NCBI RefSeq assembly: GCF_000219625.1 | Contig: NC_018210.1 | Coordinates: forward strand, 1,612,001-1,676,000 | Direction of reading: 5' to 3' | Length of the DNA: 64,000 bases | DNA from: Zymoseptoria tritici IPO323 | Taxonomy: Eukaryota; Ascomycota; Dothideomycetes; Mycosphaerellales; Mycosphaerellaceae | Shown here: positions 43,822 through 56,221 of the stretch, in pieces | How the letters are laid out: every line of letters starts with the position of its first letter | Numbering within the stretch: the first letter of the stretch is position 1 | Program-made: the position numbers and the translations under genes | Notes under the pieces: model-generated | The model's input: only the letters and a program-made list of their open reading frames with translations | What the model was told of the DNA's origin: nothing | Database searches by the model: none

Positions 43822-46800
43822 TCAAGACGTGCCTCCAAATCCAATACCCTTCAAGGCTCTGGAAGCCATGCCCTTCTTCTTCTCCTCCTTCCCCTCTTTA
43901 GGGTCTTTCGTCTTGAGCTTGATGTTTTGCGCGCCACCTATAGTACCATCGTCAGTCATGTCCTTGTATTCTAGGGAATTTGTTGGAAGAACTCACCTCG
44001 TCCGTAAACCCTCACCTCACTCTGCGGCTTGATCTTCTCCCGCCTCCCTCGTTGAGTTGTCGATGTCTCGGTCTCAGCACTCTTCACACTCCTCTCATCC
44101 GGTCTCAGTGGCTCCGTCTTGTTGAATACAAACGTCGTACCACTTGACCTCTCGGTACCATTATCCTTACTCACTGACGGCGCAGCCTTTTGCGTATACT
44201 GCGACGTGGAACGATACGGCGACGGCTCGCTTTTCGGCATGGACCTCGGCGGAGACACAGGAATTCCGCGATCTTGTTGAGTATAGTGGTAGCGAAGCGA
44301 AGATGGATCGCTGGTGCTGGCCTCCGGGAACGTGTCCGAGAGTGTGCCGACTTCACTGGTGAGGTCGTATTCGCTTTCAATGATGCCTCCGCGAGGGTAG
44401 GCGCTGCTCATTGAGTGCATGTCCATATTGCTGAGGCCATGGACGCTGCCGTTCCGGGATAGATCGTTGCGGATGGAGCCGGCTGATTGGCTCTGCAGAG
44501 ATTGATAGTCGAGCTCGAGGTCGGTGTGCCGTTCGAGGAGGCGGGTGTGCGCTTTCTTCAACGCAACGAGTCTACCTTGTGCTTCGGCAAGGGCTTGCTG
44601 GAGAGCGAGATACGCCGGGGAACTCGCGGCAACTGATTCGGAGCTGACCTCCCGTGGCGACATCACGGAACTGGGCCGGCTGGCCTGGACCTCCAACTCT
44701 GTGACTCTGTCTGCGTAGACTCGTTTTGCCCTTTCGCGATCGATTTCTTGTCGTTCCAACTTCATCTGGAGCGTGTCCTTCTCGCTCTTCAAGATGTCCA
44801 CTTCTCGTTTCGCCTGCTCAAACTCAAACTCCTTGTACTCCATCTCACGCACCCTTGTACGGGCTTCTTGTAACTGCGACTGAAGCTGCTCCAATTGACC
44901 CAATTCTCGCTGGATCATTTCAAGCTTGTGAGATTTGTTCAGCTCGCGCGCCTCCGCGGCGGAGAGTAGGTCTCGGTAGTGCTTCATCTCAATGCGTAGT
45001 CTACGAAGCTCGTCTGCATCGGCAGCCCAAATCTCCTGCTCCCTCTTCATCTTGTTGAATCGCTCAGTCATATGACTCTCAAGATTGCTCGCTTGCTTCC
45101 GGGTGAGATTGCTATCCTTGATCGTCGCCTCGCGCGCATTACGAACCTGTTCCAGTTGCTGCTTTAGCGCTCGATTTGCGTTGATCAGATTGAGAGTCTC
45201 GGCTTCCACGGTCGCATCTTTGATGTTCTTGCGCATCAGCTGACCAATGTGCTGCGAATATTGAGACTTGTGCCATCGTTCGAAGTTGAGATCGTTCTTG
45301 AGCAGTGTAAGCTCTCTCTGGAGATAAGAGAGATTGGTAGAGGGATTGGCCGGCTTTTCAGATGCCGCATAAAGACTACCAAGACTTGCAGTGGGCATCG
45401 GAAAGTCATCAAGCATCGACGAATGTCGTGATTTGTCCGTGTCAACTTTGCTTCTCGGCCGCAGTAGCTCTACATGTTCATGCTTGGGTCCGAGGATAGG
45501 GCTTTCTGGGTCCATGGTCGTGACGCCAGATACGGGAGAGTATGGCTCCCTCGAGCTACTGCCAGCTGCAGAACGCAGACTTGCGGGACGCGAGATCGAG
45601 CCGTTGACATTGGACGAACCAGTTGCGAGAGTAGGTAATTCGGGCAGCTTACAAGCTGGTGGTGGCCCTGGACCGATGTATGATGGTCTTGGATTGGTAG
45701 CGAGACTGTGACATTCAGCTACGACATCTGCGGCGTCCATCTTCGGCCACTTTGGATCGATCAACTCTTCTTCCATTGTCATGTTGTAAAAGTTGGGATG
45801 AAGCAGATGCACCTGCCGGAATTGATCGCTTCTGCTTCTGATCACAGCTTGATCCAGATCAAATTCGTCGGCGCCTGGGAATTCGACATTCTTGAGATAC
45901 CGGCGAGGTTTGCGGATGTAGCTCATGAAGTGTAAGGGATACAATCCGTACAGGTATGTATAGTAAGTCATCAGCTCCGGTGTCGTTGCTTGAATCTCTC
46001 CTTCGCTCGGTCGAGCCTTTTCCCAATTGGCATCGATCCCAACATCTCCGTTGTCCCTATCCGGTGAGGAGTCATCCTCCATCGGGTAGCGACTATCGGT
46101 AACCAGATTCTTTTGCGACGTCGAACTCAGGGCAGAGAATCGTTCCCAGCATAGCAATCTGCTGTATATGAGAAACAGTCGTGAAAGTCGAGAGCCCAAT
46201 GAACCGGGAATATGTGGCAACAACATGATCAGACATGTGATTGCGACTGACAGAATCGTCGTAGAGGTGTCATTCATCAAGCACTTCAGCAAGTGATCGA
46301 CCAAAGGCGTATGGATGACCGTGTATAGGTGCGGCGCTTGGTGTCGCAGAAACGAGCTGAGAAGTGTCAGGCCTTGGAGACGAGTGTCCGCTTTCTGAAT
46401 TAGATCGTCGAGATGGTGGAACAAATGCTTCGGCATCTTCTTCCCAAAGGTCACCAACACGGTCTCGACTTGCTGTGCGACTTGCGCATTCTCCGGTGCG
46501 ACGAACCCGTCGTCTTCGGCCACGCCTCTTGTGCGAGCAAGATACACCCTCAGTAGATCGCCGCATATCTCCTGCGAGGTCCTCGCACATACTTGTGCGT
46601 TCTCCTCCGCCTCGTCGTAGATCAACAAACTGGCCACAAAACCCTGCGCATCTTCCTCCGCTTGCTTGTTGAAGGAGGTCCCTGTCAAGACTGGCTTCGC
46701 GGCATCATAATACCACTCCAGTAGATCCTCGTCCGTAACAATAGCCAATCTCAGCTCTTTCAACGCTCCAATGAATGCACCGTATTTCTGCGAATTCCCG

Positions 46801-47039
46801 CTCACGTATCTCTCCCAGAACTGCCTGAGCTCCTGATTCGCCCCTGCGGTCTCGTCATGTGCGATTCGTCCCGCGTGTTCATCGATGAAGGATTGCAGCA
46901 TGCGCCGGCTCTCGGAAGGCAGTGACAGCGGAGTTTTCGGTCCGGAGAAGTGAACGGACAACGCCTTGGTGGCATCTTTGAGGGACCTGTTCAAGTTGAC
47001 GATGTCTTTAGCCAGCGCACATCGGACGGCTGTGATCAT
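43822..47039 (-). CDS. TSC1: Hamartin (tuberous sclerosis 1) homologue
   Basis: Exons are 47039-43997 and 43937-43822 (1052 aa); the 59-nt intron joins RVYGRG/GAQNIKLK, and the protein ends LKGIGFGGTS. Residues ~1-330 are the helical hamartin core (LKDATKALSVHF, LRQFWERYVSGNSQKYGAFIGALKELRLAI, LQGLTLLSSFLRHQAPHLYTVIHTPLVDHLLKCLMNDTSTTILSVAITCLIMLLPHIPGSL). Residues ~560-800 are a long coiled coil with heptad leucines (ELTLLKNDLNFERWHKSQYSQHIGQLMRKNI and beyond). The C-terminus is Ser/Pro-rich. Tsc1 stabilises Tsc2, the Rheb GAP that restrains TORC1 at lysosome or vacuole and affects amino-acid uptake in fission yeast. Tsc2 is not in this window. Confidence 0.88.
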
Positions 47040-48746
47040 TTTCGAAGCATTGCAAAGCCGCTGTTCAAGCGGGTTTGCGTTGCGTAGGACGCAAGCATTT
47101 TGCTGCTCACCTCGTCATATCTCCTCTCGGAGCACGTCCCGATCTGTCGGGGACAGGCAGGGACCTGCCAGGTCAGAGGTTTTGCGTTGCGCGCTGTCAA
47201 CTATGAACTAGCTGGGATCGAGGTCGAGGTTGTGACGCTGGCGTGGGTGCTGAAAGTTTAGCTCCGACCCTGACCATGGCGGGGTGTGGAGTGGTCGTTC
47301 GGTCGCTGGACGGGAGAGCAAGGAACAAGGGCGATTCTGTGTCCGTTCGGGGTCGAGAACCGATGCAGGTGAAGTCTGAGTTGGAGAGGGAGCGAGACTG
47401 CGAAGGACAGACGTCGTGGGATGGATGGACAGATGGAGGAAAGCAGTTTATGCAACCTACATATGCAATGCGGTCTATCCTGCAGCCGGCAGACGATGGG
47501 GGTTGCTCCACTTCGTGATCCGGGAGACAGAGTTGAAGACGGCGACAATAGCGATGGCAGAGAGCCGAGACGTGGGATACGACTGCGATTGGTGCTGTGC
47601 AGGTCGAGCGATAAGAAGAGATGGATCCTTCGGACGAGGCGTTCAACTTGGGCGGAGAATCTCCCTAAACTCTAAAATTCACATGGCGAGGGCTCGGAAC
47701 ATGCCCCTTTTGTGCCAACATGCTCTTCATTGTTGACCAAGACAACTATCTGATCTATTGCGATCACGCCAAGAACATACTCAATTGACTTCGTCCTGGC
47801 ATATTCGTGTAGGCGCGGTCCTATCCGATGCACACCAGGTTCACTCGAGCGAAGGGACATTGGAGAGTCTTGGACAATAACTATCAGCCTCGCTCGAAAC
47901 CCGCTCCGGTCCAAGCAGATCCATCGAGGCTGAAGGACCGTGCAAACCCACGAATCCATCAGAAGTTCAATCCACTCTCCCGTTCAGCTCAGACCGCGCT
48001 TCATCTTCCATCACGTGTAACCTGCATAAGCGAATGGAGACGACCCGGCATACAAACCCTTGTTGTCGGGAGCGAGAAGAGCAAGATCGCCGGCAAGAGT
48101 CTCAGTCTCCGACTACATTCGTACGTACTGGCCGCCTCATTCGAGATTTAGCCGCAGTCGATGTCGTGAAAGCTGGAACCGGCAGGCATGCTGCATCTGT
48201 CACATTTCATCCTCTCAGCTGTATATGTCACAAGGAAAGGATCTCCCCCGACTGGTCTATCGTTCTCTGGCACACACATAGTCTACAAGCATCTCCCACG
48301 TAGAATCGTCGATCACACGATTCCGAATCCACGTTCTCGGGCATGTAGATTCGCGTGGAGGCATCGACTCACTTCCCGACGTTACACAGTCCTCGTCCTC
48401 CGAAACCTCTCCCGATGCCCGGGTCTTGGGTCCAGCCTCACGCATCTTTCACGCTGACATCTGTGTACCGAGCAGGTCCGATTGAGGTCTCCAGACGATG
48501 ACACCTTATCAAGGCTTCGTGGGCAAGTTGATTGATTTCGTTGTCGTTTCGCCAATACGCTGTATGCTGCACGCCTTGTCAATGCAGATGCTAACTGACC
48601 TAAGACGCCATGAAATGCTCCATAGAACGAAGTGCTCAAAGCGCGCCTCCATGAAAGTCGCAAAAATCATGCAACCCTCATCGTCGCCCCATACCAATAA
48701 TCATCCGATCTCGTGGTCGGAGATGTCGTCGAAACACAATGTCCCA
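47040..48746 (-). other. 1.7-kb spacer: TSC1 promoter side and DCL1 3' side
   Basis: The region lies between two minus-strand genes. Open frames reach ~150 codons on either strand without recognisable motifs, so I call no gene. Confidence 0.4.
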
Positions 48747-51700
48747 TCAAACTCCACAATCCGCACCGACTGTAATCACCTCTCCACTATCCTCTACGCC
48801 CTTGCACACGCAACCAAATTTCTCACGAAACTCGAATGGCGCCAATCCATCCAAAACCTCCAGCGCCCGATTCGCCACCCTCAATCTCGCATACCGTCCA
48901 CTCTTTCCTCCACTTGAAGCCACAATCCGATCGTGAATCATCACCACCGCCACGACGTCCTTCCTCTCAGCGCCGCCCTCCACGTTCGGCAACTCCTTGG
49001 CCATGAGTCGGTAGTCCATACACCCGAACCCGGTCTGTAGACGCTGGTGCAGGTGGGTGCATGGATGGTTGTTGGCAAAGGTGTCGTAGATGGACATATC
49101 CTCGAAATACCACTTGACGTGCTCTTCGAAAAAACGCTGGACCTCTGCAAAGTTGAAGTTGGAGTCGATGAACATAGCGCCGACAAAAGATTCGATGACA
49201 TCGGGCAGGCACTTCGGTGGGTCGGAGACGGTGGTCCAGTAGTCGCGGCAGTCTGGACCGGAGGAGGTTCGCGCTTCGACGAGTTCGTCGACGTAGGCGT
49301 GGATCTGCTTGCCGAGCGAGGAGTGCGAGTGGCGGAGATGTTTGTGGAAACCAATGTTGACGCACAGTGCGCCGAGGAACTTGTTGGAGACCATTGCCAT
49401 CTTGTGTTCGGTCAACCATTGTGGGTCGGCAGCAGGGAATTTGTAGAAGAGGTAAGAGATGCTGGCTTGGTCGAGGAGAGCGTCGCCGAGGAACTCGAGG
49501 CGTTGGTAATTGGGCACTTGAGCGTGCATGTACGGGTTGGAGGGGTGGGAGAAGGCTGAGTACAGAAGACGAGGGTAGTTGAAGCTGTAGGCATGCTCAA
49601 GTTGGATCTTCTCCGCCAGGTCGCGTTGAACGGCGGTGACGTGTGCAGTCTGATAGTCTGGAAGGAGGTATGCGGCTTTGTAGTCATCCATGGTGAGCAT
49701 CGTGTGATCGTCACTCTTAACAAGCTTGGTGACGGCTTGAATCGCAGGCTCCCAGTGATGAGGCTGCCACTTCTCGTCCGGCTGGTTGTGGGTGAGAAAT
49801 GCAGCACCGATAAGAGCCTCGCATACGTCGGCGATGGTCTTCTTGCCGAGCACATGTGTCATCTCAGAGTGATACATTTCTTTCTCCTGACCTTTGATGA
49901 CCCCGGTACCAGCCATCAACTTCATGCCTTCTGGGTACCAGGTTCGCCTGTTGAATGCCATACTTCGGATATACTCGTAGAGCTTGTACTCCAAGGCATG
50001 TTCGAAGAGATTCTTGTTGCACAGCATCTGCATGCGTCGAACGTGGAACTCGAACTCGTTGTCGTTTGGGTTCTGGATGAAGGTCGAGATCGTCGTGGCG
50101 GTTTTCAGAAACGTATCGCCGATGAACTCTAGTCGCTCGTAATTCTCGCCCATGCCACGTTGGAAGTTGACTCGCTCTTGCGCCTCATGCTCACCTTGAT
50201 TGTCGGAGTCTTTCGTGAAGGCAGCGAGGGCGAAAGTAGGATCGCAGGCAACTCCAACTGAAGCTGAGCCCTCAATGCTAATGAGGTACGCTTCGATTCG
50301 ATGGATGACTGCCGGCCAGAAAAGGAGAGATGTCGCCAACTCAGGTGGAATGGCGGAGATGCGCAATGGCTCGGGGCAGATGTATGCCTTTGTGCTTACA
50401 CTGACCTCCTGCTGGTCTGGAGACGCCAGCATGTTGCGGCGCAAGAGCACTTTCTCGGCCTCGATGACGGGCTGATTGTCGTGCCATTGTGACTTCTTAT
50501 CAGCGTTCTTCCACAATCTAACGCTGTAGTCCATGATCGTCTTGCCGGTCCATTTGGCTCGCGGAGGCACGACATCTGAGGGAAGGTCGTCCGTTTGTCT
50601 GAGTGATCCATCGACGGCCTTGGAATAGAACTTGCGGCTACCATCCCAAGGATCGGTGATGAACTTGTTGGCTAGAAAGTCATTGGGCATTCCGGGTGTC
50701 CACTTGTGTTCCTTGTTATCGAACACACTCTCGACGAGGTTCCAATCGATGACTTCGCGGGGATCGATTGAACGAATGCGATCTTTGCTTGCCTCGTCTC
50801 CGTGCAGTGCGATGGTGGTGGGCACCAACCAGTACGAAAGCTTCGCATCGTCTTCTTCGTACGTCTTGCTGAAGACGTCCAGGAAGATCCTCAGCGTGAA
50901 AGCGGTGAGCTTCGCAAGCAGTTGGCTTGTCACTTCAAGAGGTCGTGAAAGGCTCGCGGAGACCACGTCACTTGACTTGCCAATACTCGGGAAGACCGGG
51001 AACTTGGGCAGTTGCAGGATCGAACTTCTCGTCAACATGGCAAAAGATCGGTGCGGCCTGTCCAAACCTTGCGGGAAGTCAACGAGGGTGATCCATAGCT
51101 GGCTCGGTACTATGCCTCGCTGCTCGGCCCAGATCTTCGGCTTGACCTGCATGGCGAATCCCTTCGTCTTGTCCATGCCCGTGGCAAGTAGAGCATTCCG
51201 CATGGCTGGAAGCTTCTTTTGGTAGATCGGCATGAGGTGTGCATCCAGGTACTCTTTCTTCCGAAGCTCGAGACAAGCGTTGAAAGCGGCGGAACATTTT
51301 GCAAGCTGCTTCCTCTGTTCAGGTCGACCAAGCACGGAGCGAATGGGAGAATTTCCAGGTAGGAGGACCTCTGCGAGAAACTTCTGGCCAGTGACAGAGA
51401 TCACACACGTCGGATGCTGAGGCTCGTCGCTGTCGGATGGGACAGCCGACACGAAGTGCGCGAGAATTGACAACGCATTGCCATAAGTCAGCTTGGCTCC
51501 AGTGGCGGGTACTGTGTAGGTGCGCGTGTTCTTCTCCTTTTCCAGAAGCTCATTGAGTCCATCTTGGTTGCCGTCCAGCTTGCGGTCCGCGGGGAGCAGG
51601 TTACAGAAATCCCTCATGGCTTTCTCCTGGTGCCGGACTTCGTTGAGAAGATTCGTTTGGATGGAGTTTCCCATCTCCAGCATGTGAATGAATGTTGAGT

Positions 51701-53452
51701 TGATGTTGCGAGCCCTACCACGAGATTGAACGTACTGAATCATCGTCTTGTACATGTCGAATCGGACGACGAGATTGCAGTCTGGAACATCGAGACCTTC
51801 TTCGGCGACGGATGTAGCGAAAAGGCAGTTGAAGACACCTTTTCTGAACTTGAGTAGAGTCCAAACCTGTTGGCGGAAGGTGAATGAACCTTCATCGGCG
51901 TTGCCACTCCCATGCCCGATAAGAAATTGACTGTGCAGGTGCTTTGTGCCAATCTTTTGGAACAAGCGAGTGAGCAGCCGAGCGGTGTAACGCTGGTCGA
52001 CAAACACGATGCATCGATGATTTGAAGGTCGTTCGAATTGCGCGTCGAGATGGCCGCGCAAAGACCATACCTTGGAGCTAACATCATCGGCCGTGACGGT
52101 AGCAAGGTTGGCTGTTGAGGTAGCTTGCTCTTGAACGTACGCAACTGCATCTCGGAGCTCTTTCAGCTGTCGCTCAAGTTCGGCTTGTCGTGCCTCTGAA
52201 TCTGCGGCCTGGCTACGGTCTCGAGCATAGAATCGCCTCTCGACGGTGGCTTCCAGCTTCTTAAGCTTATCACTACCCAGGGCATCGACGAGATGACTGT
52301 CAGCGCACCACCTGCCGAGAACACGCGAGATGTCTGTCGCCTGCTCGAAGGTCTTGTTGAAGACTTCAACGTGGCCATAACGTGCTTTAAGCGATTGAAG
52401 GAGAAGGGTTTCCGCTCCGGTCTGTGGAAGTGCATCGTATTGCAAGACACACTCTTTGGGCTTCTTGATGGACTCTGCAAGGCTCATGTCCGAGGTGGTG
52501 GCAATCCGACAGCCAAGGAGAGTTTCCAACTCGGAGGCAGCTTGGACAACGTCCGTTTTGGCGTCGATGGGGCTGGCAGTCATACCGAACACGCGAGGGC
52601 ATGATGTTGCGTCTGGCTCTGTCAGGTAGAAGTCTTTCACGATCCTGGCAATCATCAGTGCATGCTAGTAGACAGGGTGAGAAGTGGTAATAACCTGGCG
52701 AAAGGGTGATTTTGCTTGGCGTGGTGAGCTTCATCGAAGATGAGCAGATTGATCTGCTTCATTGTGATGTAACTGCGCGAAAGACACTGGAACAGAATCT
52801 CAGCAGTGCATACAATGACCTTGTTTTCGTAGAAAAGCTTCTCCCAGCTAGACTTGTTGAAGCGGTCGACATTGTCAGCACCACACAAACGGGCGACCTT
52901 GTGATCCAGATTGCACTCCAAGACGGAGTGTTGCTGGTAGACAAGGGTGACGGAAGAAACAAGGAAGAAGGAAACTCGCGAAGGCTTGCCAGCGGCTCGA
53001 TCTTCGAGCTCATTGTCAATCATCCAGCGAAGCAGCAGAACAGCAATTAGAGTCTTGCCCGAGCCTGTGTCAAGGACAGCGATTGTGTTCTCCTTTTTCG
53101 CGCGCTCGAAGAGCTCGATTTGATACTCCCTGGGATTCTTCACGATCTGGACACCCTTCTGTTGCTGAGCAAGCAGTGAGTGAATGGACTGTTCTTCATC
53201 CTCGATGCCTTTCGTCTTGCCATCCTTGTGCTTGGGTTTCAATGCTTCTTGGCAGGCGGGCGTGGTGATCCAATGCTCGAACACGGCCTTCTGAAGGCGG
53301 CGCTTCTCAACAAGACTGACTGGTGCGCCCGGTGGCAGTGGGTCTTCTTCTGCGCCCGAGTCGTTGGCTTCGGCGTCTTCTTCAGCAAGAAGATCTGATG
53401 GCGCAGACATGGACGGCGGATTTGAAGGCAAATCCATTGACAGCGCACCCAT
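48747..53452 (-). CDS. DCL1: Dicer-like protein 1 (RNase III)
   Basis: Exons are 53452-52695 and 52644-48747 (1551 aa); the 50-nt intron joins HPFAR/IVKDFYL. The helicase has Walker A DTGSGKT (128-134), DEAH (240-243), FGMTASP, and motif VI-like QSRGRARN. A dimerisation domain and a central region follow. RNase IIIa (~1090) has YERLEFIGDTFLK with KTIADVCEALIGA, and RNase IIIb (~1300) has YQRLEFLGDALLD with KCLPDVIESFVGA, so both acidic metal sites are complete. The C-terminal dsRNA-binding region keeps a Cys/His/Cys-x-Cys pattern (C1448 or C1461, H1490, C1531, C1533) like the zinc site of fission-yeast Dcr1. I recognise no clear PAZ motif by eye. Dicer makes small RNAs from dsRNA for quelling, meiotic silencing and antiviral defence. 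The donor is GTTATT, which is unusual. Confidence 0.95.
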
Positions 53453-53754
53453 GGTGGGTGGTTGGATGGTGATTGAGAAGCGTGGAATGTTCAGTCAGTC
53501 GAAGAGCAACAAAAGCAATTTGTGTGCTTGAGAAGTGAAGAGATCTTCGTCATCGATGCACATGAGAAATCGACGTCAGCACATGCGCGCCTCTCAATGT
53601 TTGTCACGTTCGTTGCTGTACAAACGAAAGGTGCAAGGGAGAAGCTTGACAGCTGAAGACGGGTCGAGCGGACCCACCTCCGCTGTTTTCACATGAGAGA
53701 GAGCATCTTCCAGCAACCTTGTCCAACCCGGGGACAAGCTCTCGACATCACACC
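53453..53754. promoter_or_regulatory. Divergent promoter region, DCL1 / TAP42
   Basis: Only 302 bases separate the two start codons, so both promoters and leaders must share this space. I see no TATA box and no further gene. Confidence 0.5.
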
Positions 53755-54825
53755 ATGGCCGAAGAACAACGCAGTCTGCGAGCAGTATACGAAGATGCCG
53801 AATCAAAACGAAACACCATCGAGAGCAGCTTCGACAGCAACTCCTCCGACTTTCAGGACAATCTTCTCGCCGCCATTAAGCTCTACGAACAGTGTCTGCA
53901 AATAGCCGACCAGATCTCTCTCTTCAGTCCCAATGAGTCACTCGAAGACATCAGCTCCGTCGATCTGCAATACCTTCTCCTCAACTACCGCATCGCCGAG
54001 CTCATCCTGCGAATAAACTCGCGAGAGCAACGAAAGGCCAACATCGAACGAGGACAGCGGAGCTATGAGAAGTTTCTCAAGCAGCTGGACAACTACGATA
54101 TACTCACAAAAGATGATGCAAGGTTACTGGAACAATACCTCGACTCGCCGACCACATTCTCGGTCGCCTCAACCGCAGATGCTGCAGCAAGACGAGACAC
54201 AAAGATCAAGCGTTTCAAGGAGGAGAAAGCACTAAGGCAAAAGTTGGAATATCTTCGCAGGAATCCGCTGGCTTTACAAAACGACGATACCGCGTATCGG
54301 GACCTGCAACTCACGAATGTGGCATTTGCAACGCACCAGTCCTTCGCCGCGTTGGAGTCGATCGCACAGGAGCTGCATATCCTGTCCCTCGCTCCTCCAC
54401 CTCAAGCTCCGTCATCACAACCTCAAGTCCTAGATGCTCGTGAACGGAATGGCCGTGGGGATGGCTACAGCGAACGTCTCGATGCACCGATGTCCCACCT
54501 TTCCGCCGGCATGAAGGGTCCTCTGCTTGACAAAAGTGGCAAGCCACTGAGGCCGTTCACGTTGACAGGGAAGAGAACAGAGTTTCGAGAAGGTGTCTTC
54601 CGGCCGGACCATAGTTTGCCCACGATGAGCATAGACGAATACCTGGAGGAGGAGAGGAAGCGTGGAGGCATGATAGATGGTGGAGGACCGCAAAGCCAGT
54701 TGACACCGCAGGTCGACGAGGATGATTATGATTTGGCGGACAAGGCGACAATGAAGGCAAGAGATTGGGACGAGTATGTTGAAGCGAATCCGAAGGGCAG
54801 TGGGAACACCATCAATCGGGGATGA
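53755..54825 (+). CDS. TAP42: Tap42/alpha4-type PP2A-associated regulator
   Basis: Single exon, 356 aa, ATG in strong context (CACCATGG). The N-terminal helical (TPR-like) region spans ~1-220 (NLLAAIKLYEQCLQIADQISLFSPNESLEDISSVDLQYLLLNYRIAELILR; RGQRSYEKFLKQLDNYDIL; AARRDTKIKRFKEEKALRQKLEYLRR). The C-terminal half carries the family motif GKPLRPFTLTGKRTEFREGVFRPDHSLPTMSIDEYLEEERKRG and ends with EDDYDLADKATMKARDWDEYVEANPKGSGNTINRG. Tap42 binds catalytic subunits of PP2A-type phosphatases and is a downstream effector of TORC1 in yeast. A frame open above 53755 has no ATG. It is divergent from DCL1. Confidence 0.95.
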   Translation: MAEEQRSLRAVYEDAESKRNTIESSFDSNSSDFQDNLLAAIKLYEQCLQIADQISLFSPNESLEDISSVDLQYLLLNYRIAELILRINSREQRKANIERGQRSYEKFLKQLDNYDILTKDDARLLEQYLDSPTTFSVASTADAAARRDTKIKRFKEEKALRQKLEYLRRNPLALQNDDTAYRDLQLTNVAFATHQSFAALESIAQELHILSLAPPPQAPSSQPQVLDARERNGRGDGYSERLDAPMSHLSAGMKGPLLDKSGKPLRPFTLTGKRTEFREGVFRPDHSLPTMSIDEYLEEERKRGGMIDGGGPQSQLTPQVDEDDYDLADKATMKARDWDEYVEANPKGSGNTINRG

Positions 54826-55158
54826 TCAGATCAAGTCTGAGGATGCTGAAGACTATATGATGTGATGAAATGTCATGGGCTTGATAGCGAGATAGCCATA
54901 CCGCACACGTCAGCCTGTAGGATTGCTGACCATTCAAACGATCCTCCATTCCTCCATGTTGTCGTCGAAGCGTGGATAGAATATTATTATGGAGTAAGAT
55001 CCATGGATCTCACCAACAATGTCACCCCGCACAGCCGCAACCACGCGGATCAAAGAGCCCCACCAAAAGCGAACCGTCCTTCGCCGAGGGAGCGGAGGAT
55101 GGGCTAGAGATATTAGAAGGGTCATGTTGGCCACGCTGCCGCGACCTCCTTCTATCCA
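54826..55158 (+). other. Spacer between TAP42 and FAD1
   Basis: These 333 bases should hold the 3' UTR of TAP42 and the promoter of the tandem FAD1 gene. No gene is seen. Confidence 0.4.
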
Positions 55159-56221
55159 ATGCTCTTGCAGTCGTCTCGATTCCTCTCTCGATCTGCCGCC
55201 ACAAAGACATGCCGTGCTGCTACCCATCATCTCCGCTGCTGCTATAACTCGAACCAACCCTCCTCCTCCGCTTCCCGCACTCGTCCGCCACTGGACCCCG
55301 CCTCTCCCGCTACGACATCCATATGCACGAAGGTGATGCCCGCCGGAGATGAGTCGGCGGCGACCGCGGGCGACGGGTTCACAAGTAACAATGTCACGCC
55401 GGTGAAAGACGAGATTGAGCCTACGCAATCGCTCGCGGAGCAATGCGAGCGAGTCCATAAACGAGTCTACGAGTTTCTTGAAAGGAAGCCGGTCTCAAGT
55501 CGGGTTGAGCAGGTACAGAGACAGACGAGAGAGAGTTTAGCCGTGGTGGAAGAGGCTCTGCAGAAGTTTAGGTGGGCATATACATACACAACAAACTCCA
55601 GAGTCGACGACGAGTGGCTAACGACTCCCCAGCCAGGATGAACTCTCCTTCTCGTACAATGGCGGCAAAGACTGTCTAGTCTTGCTGGTCATCTACCTCG
55701 CCGCTCTCCACACACATTCAAAGCGTACCGGAGCGACTCTGCCACAAACCCTCCGCAGTGTATACATCGTCTCGCCCAACCCATTCCCGGCCGTGACCCA
55801 CTTCGTCGAACACACATCCAAAAAGTACCACCTCTCCCTAACTTCACACCACCAACCCATGCGGGAAGCCTTCGCCGCATACCTCGCCGACAACCCAGCA
55901 ATACGCGCCATATTCGTTGGCACAAGACGAACAGATCCACACGGTGCTCAGCTTACACATTTCGATCCAACAGACGGAGGGTGGCCGAGTTTCGTTCGGA
56001 TACATCCGGTCATTGATTGGCATTATACGGATATATGGGGGTTCATCAGGGAGCTGGGCGTCGAGTATTGTGAGCTGTATGATATGGGATATACAAGTCT
56101 GGGAGGCACGGACGATACGCATCCCAATCCGGCGTTGAAGATTGAGGGACAAGAGGGGAAGTTCAGACCGGCGTTTGAGTTGGTGGAGGATTTGGAGGAG
56201 AGGTTGGGAAGGGATCGGTGA
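55159..56221 (+). CDS. FAD1: FAD synthetase (FMN adenylyltransferase)
   Basis: Exons are 55159-55571 and 55633-56221 (333 aa); the 61-nt intron joins LQKF/SQDELSFSYNGGKDC. The enzyme converts FMN and ATP to FAD. The PAPS-reductase-like fold shows the PP-loop SYNGGKDC (~145), the pair FVGTRRTDPHG and PVIDWHYTDIWGFIREL, and YCELYDMGYTSLGG...HPNPAL near the end. Residues 1-~35 (MLLQSSRFLSRSAATKTCRAATHHLRCC) are Arg/Ser/Leu-rich without acids, like a mitochondrial presequence. A second Met at residue 60 (ATG 55336) precedes the conserved part and would give a 274-aa cytosolic form. The acceptor was set at CCCCAG/C because the nearer GCCAG would put FSYNGGK out of frame. Confidence 0.9.
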
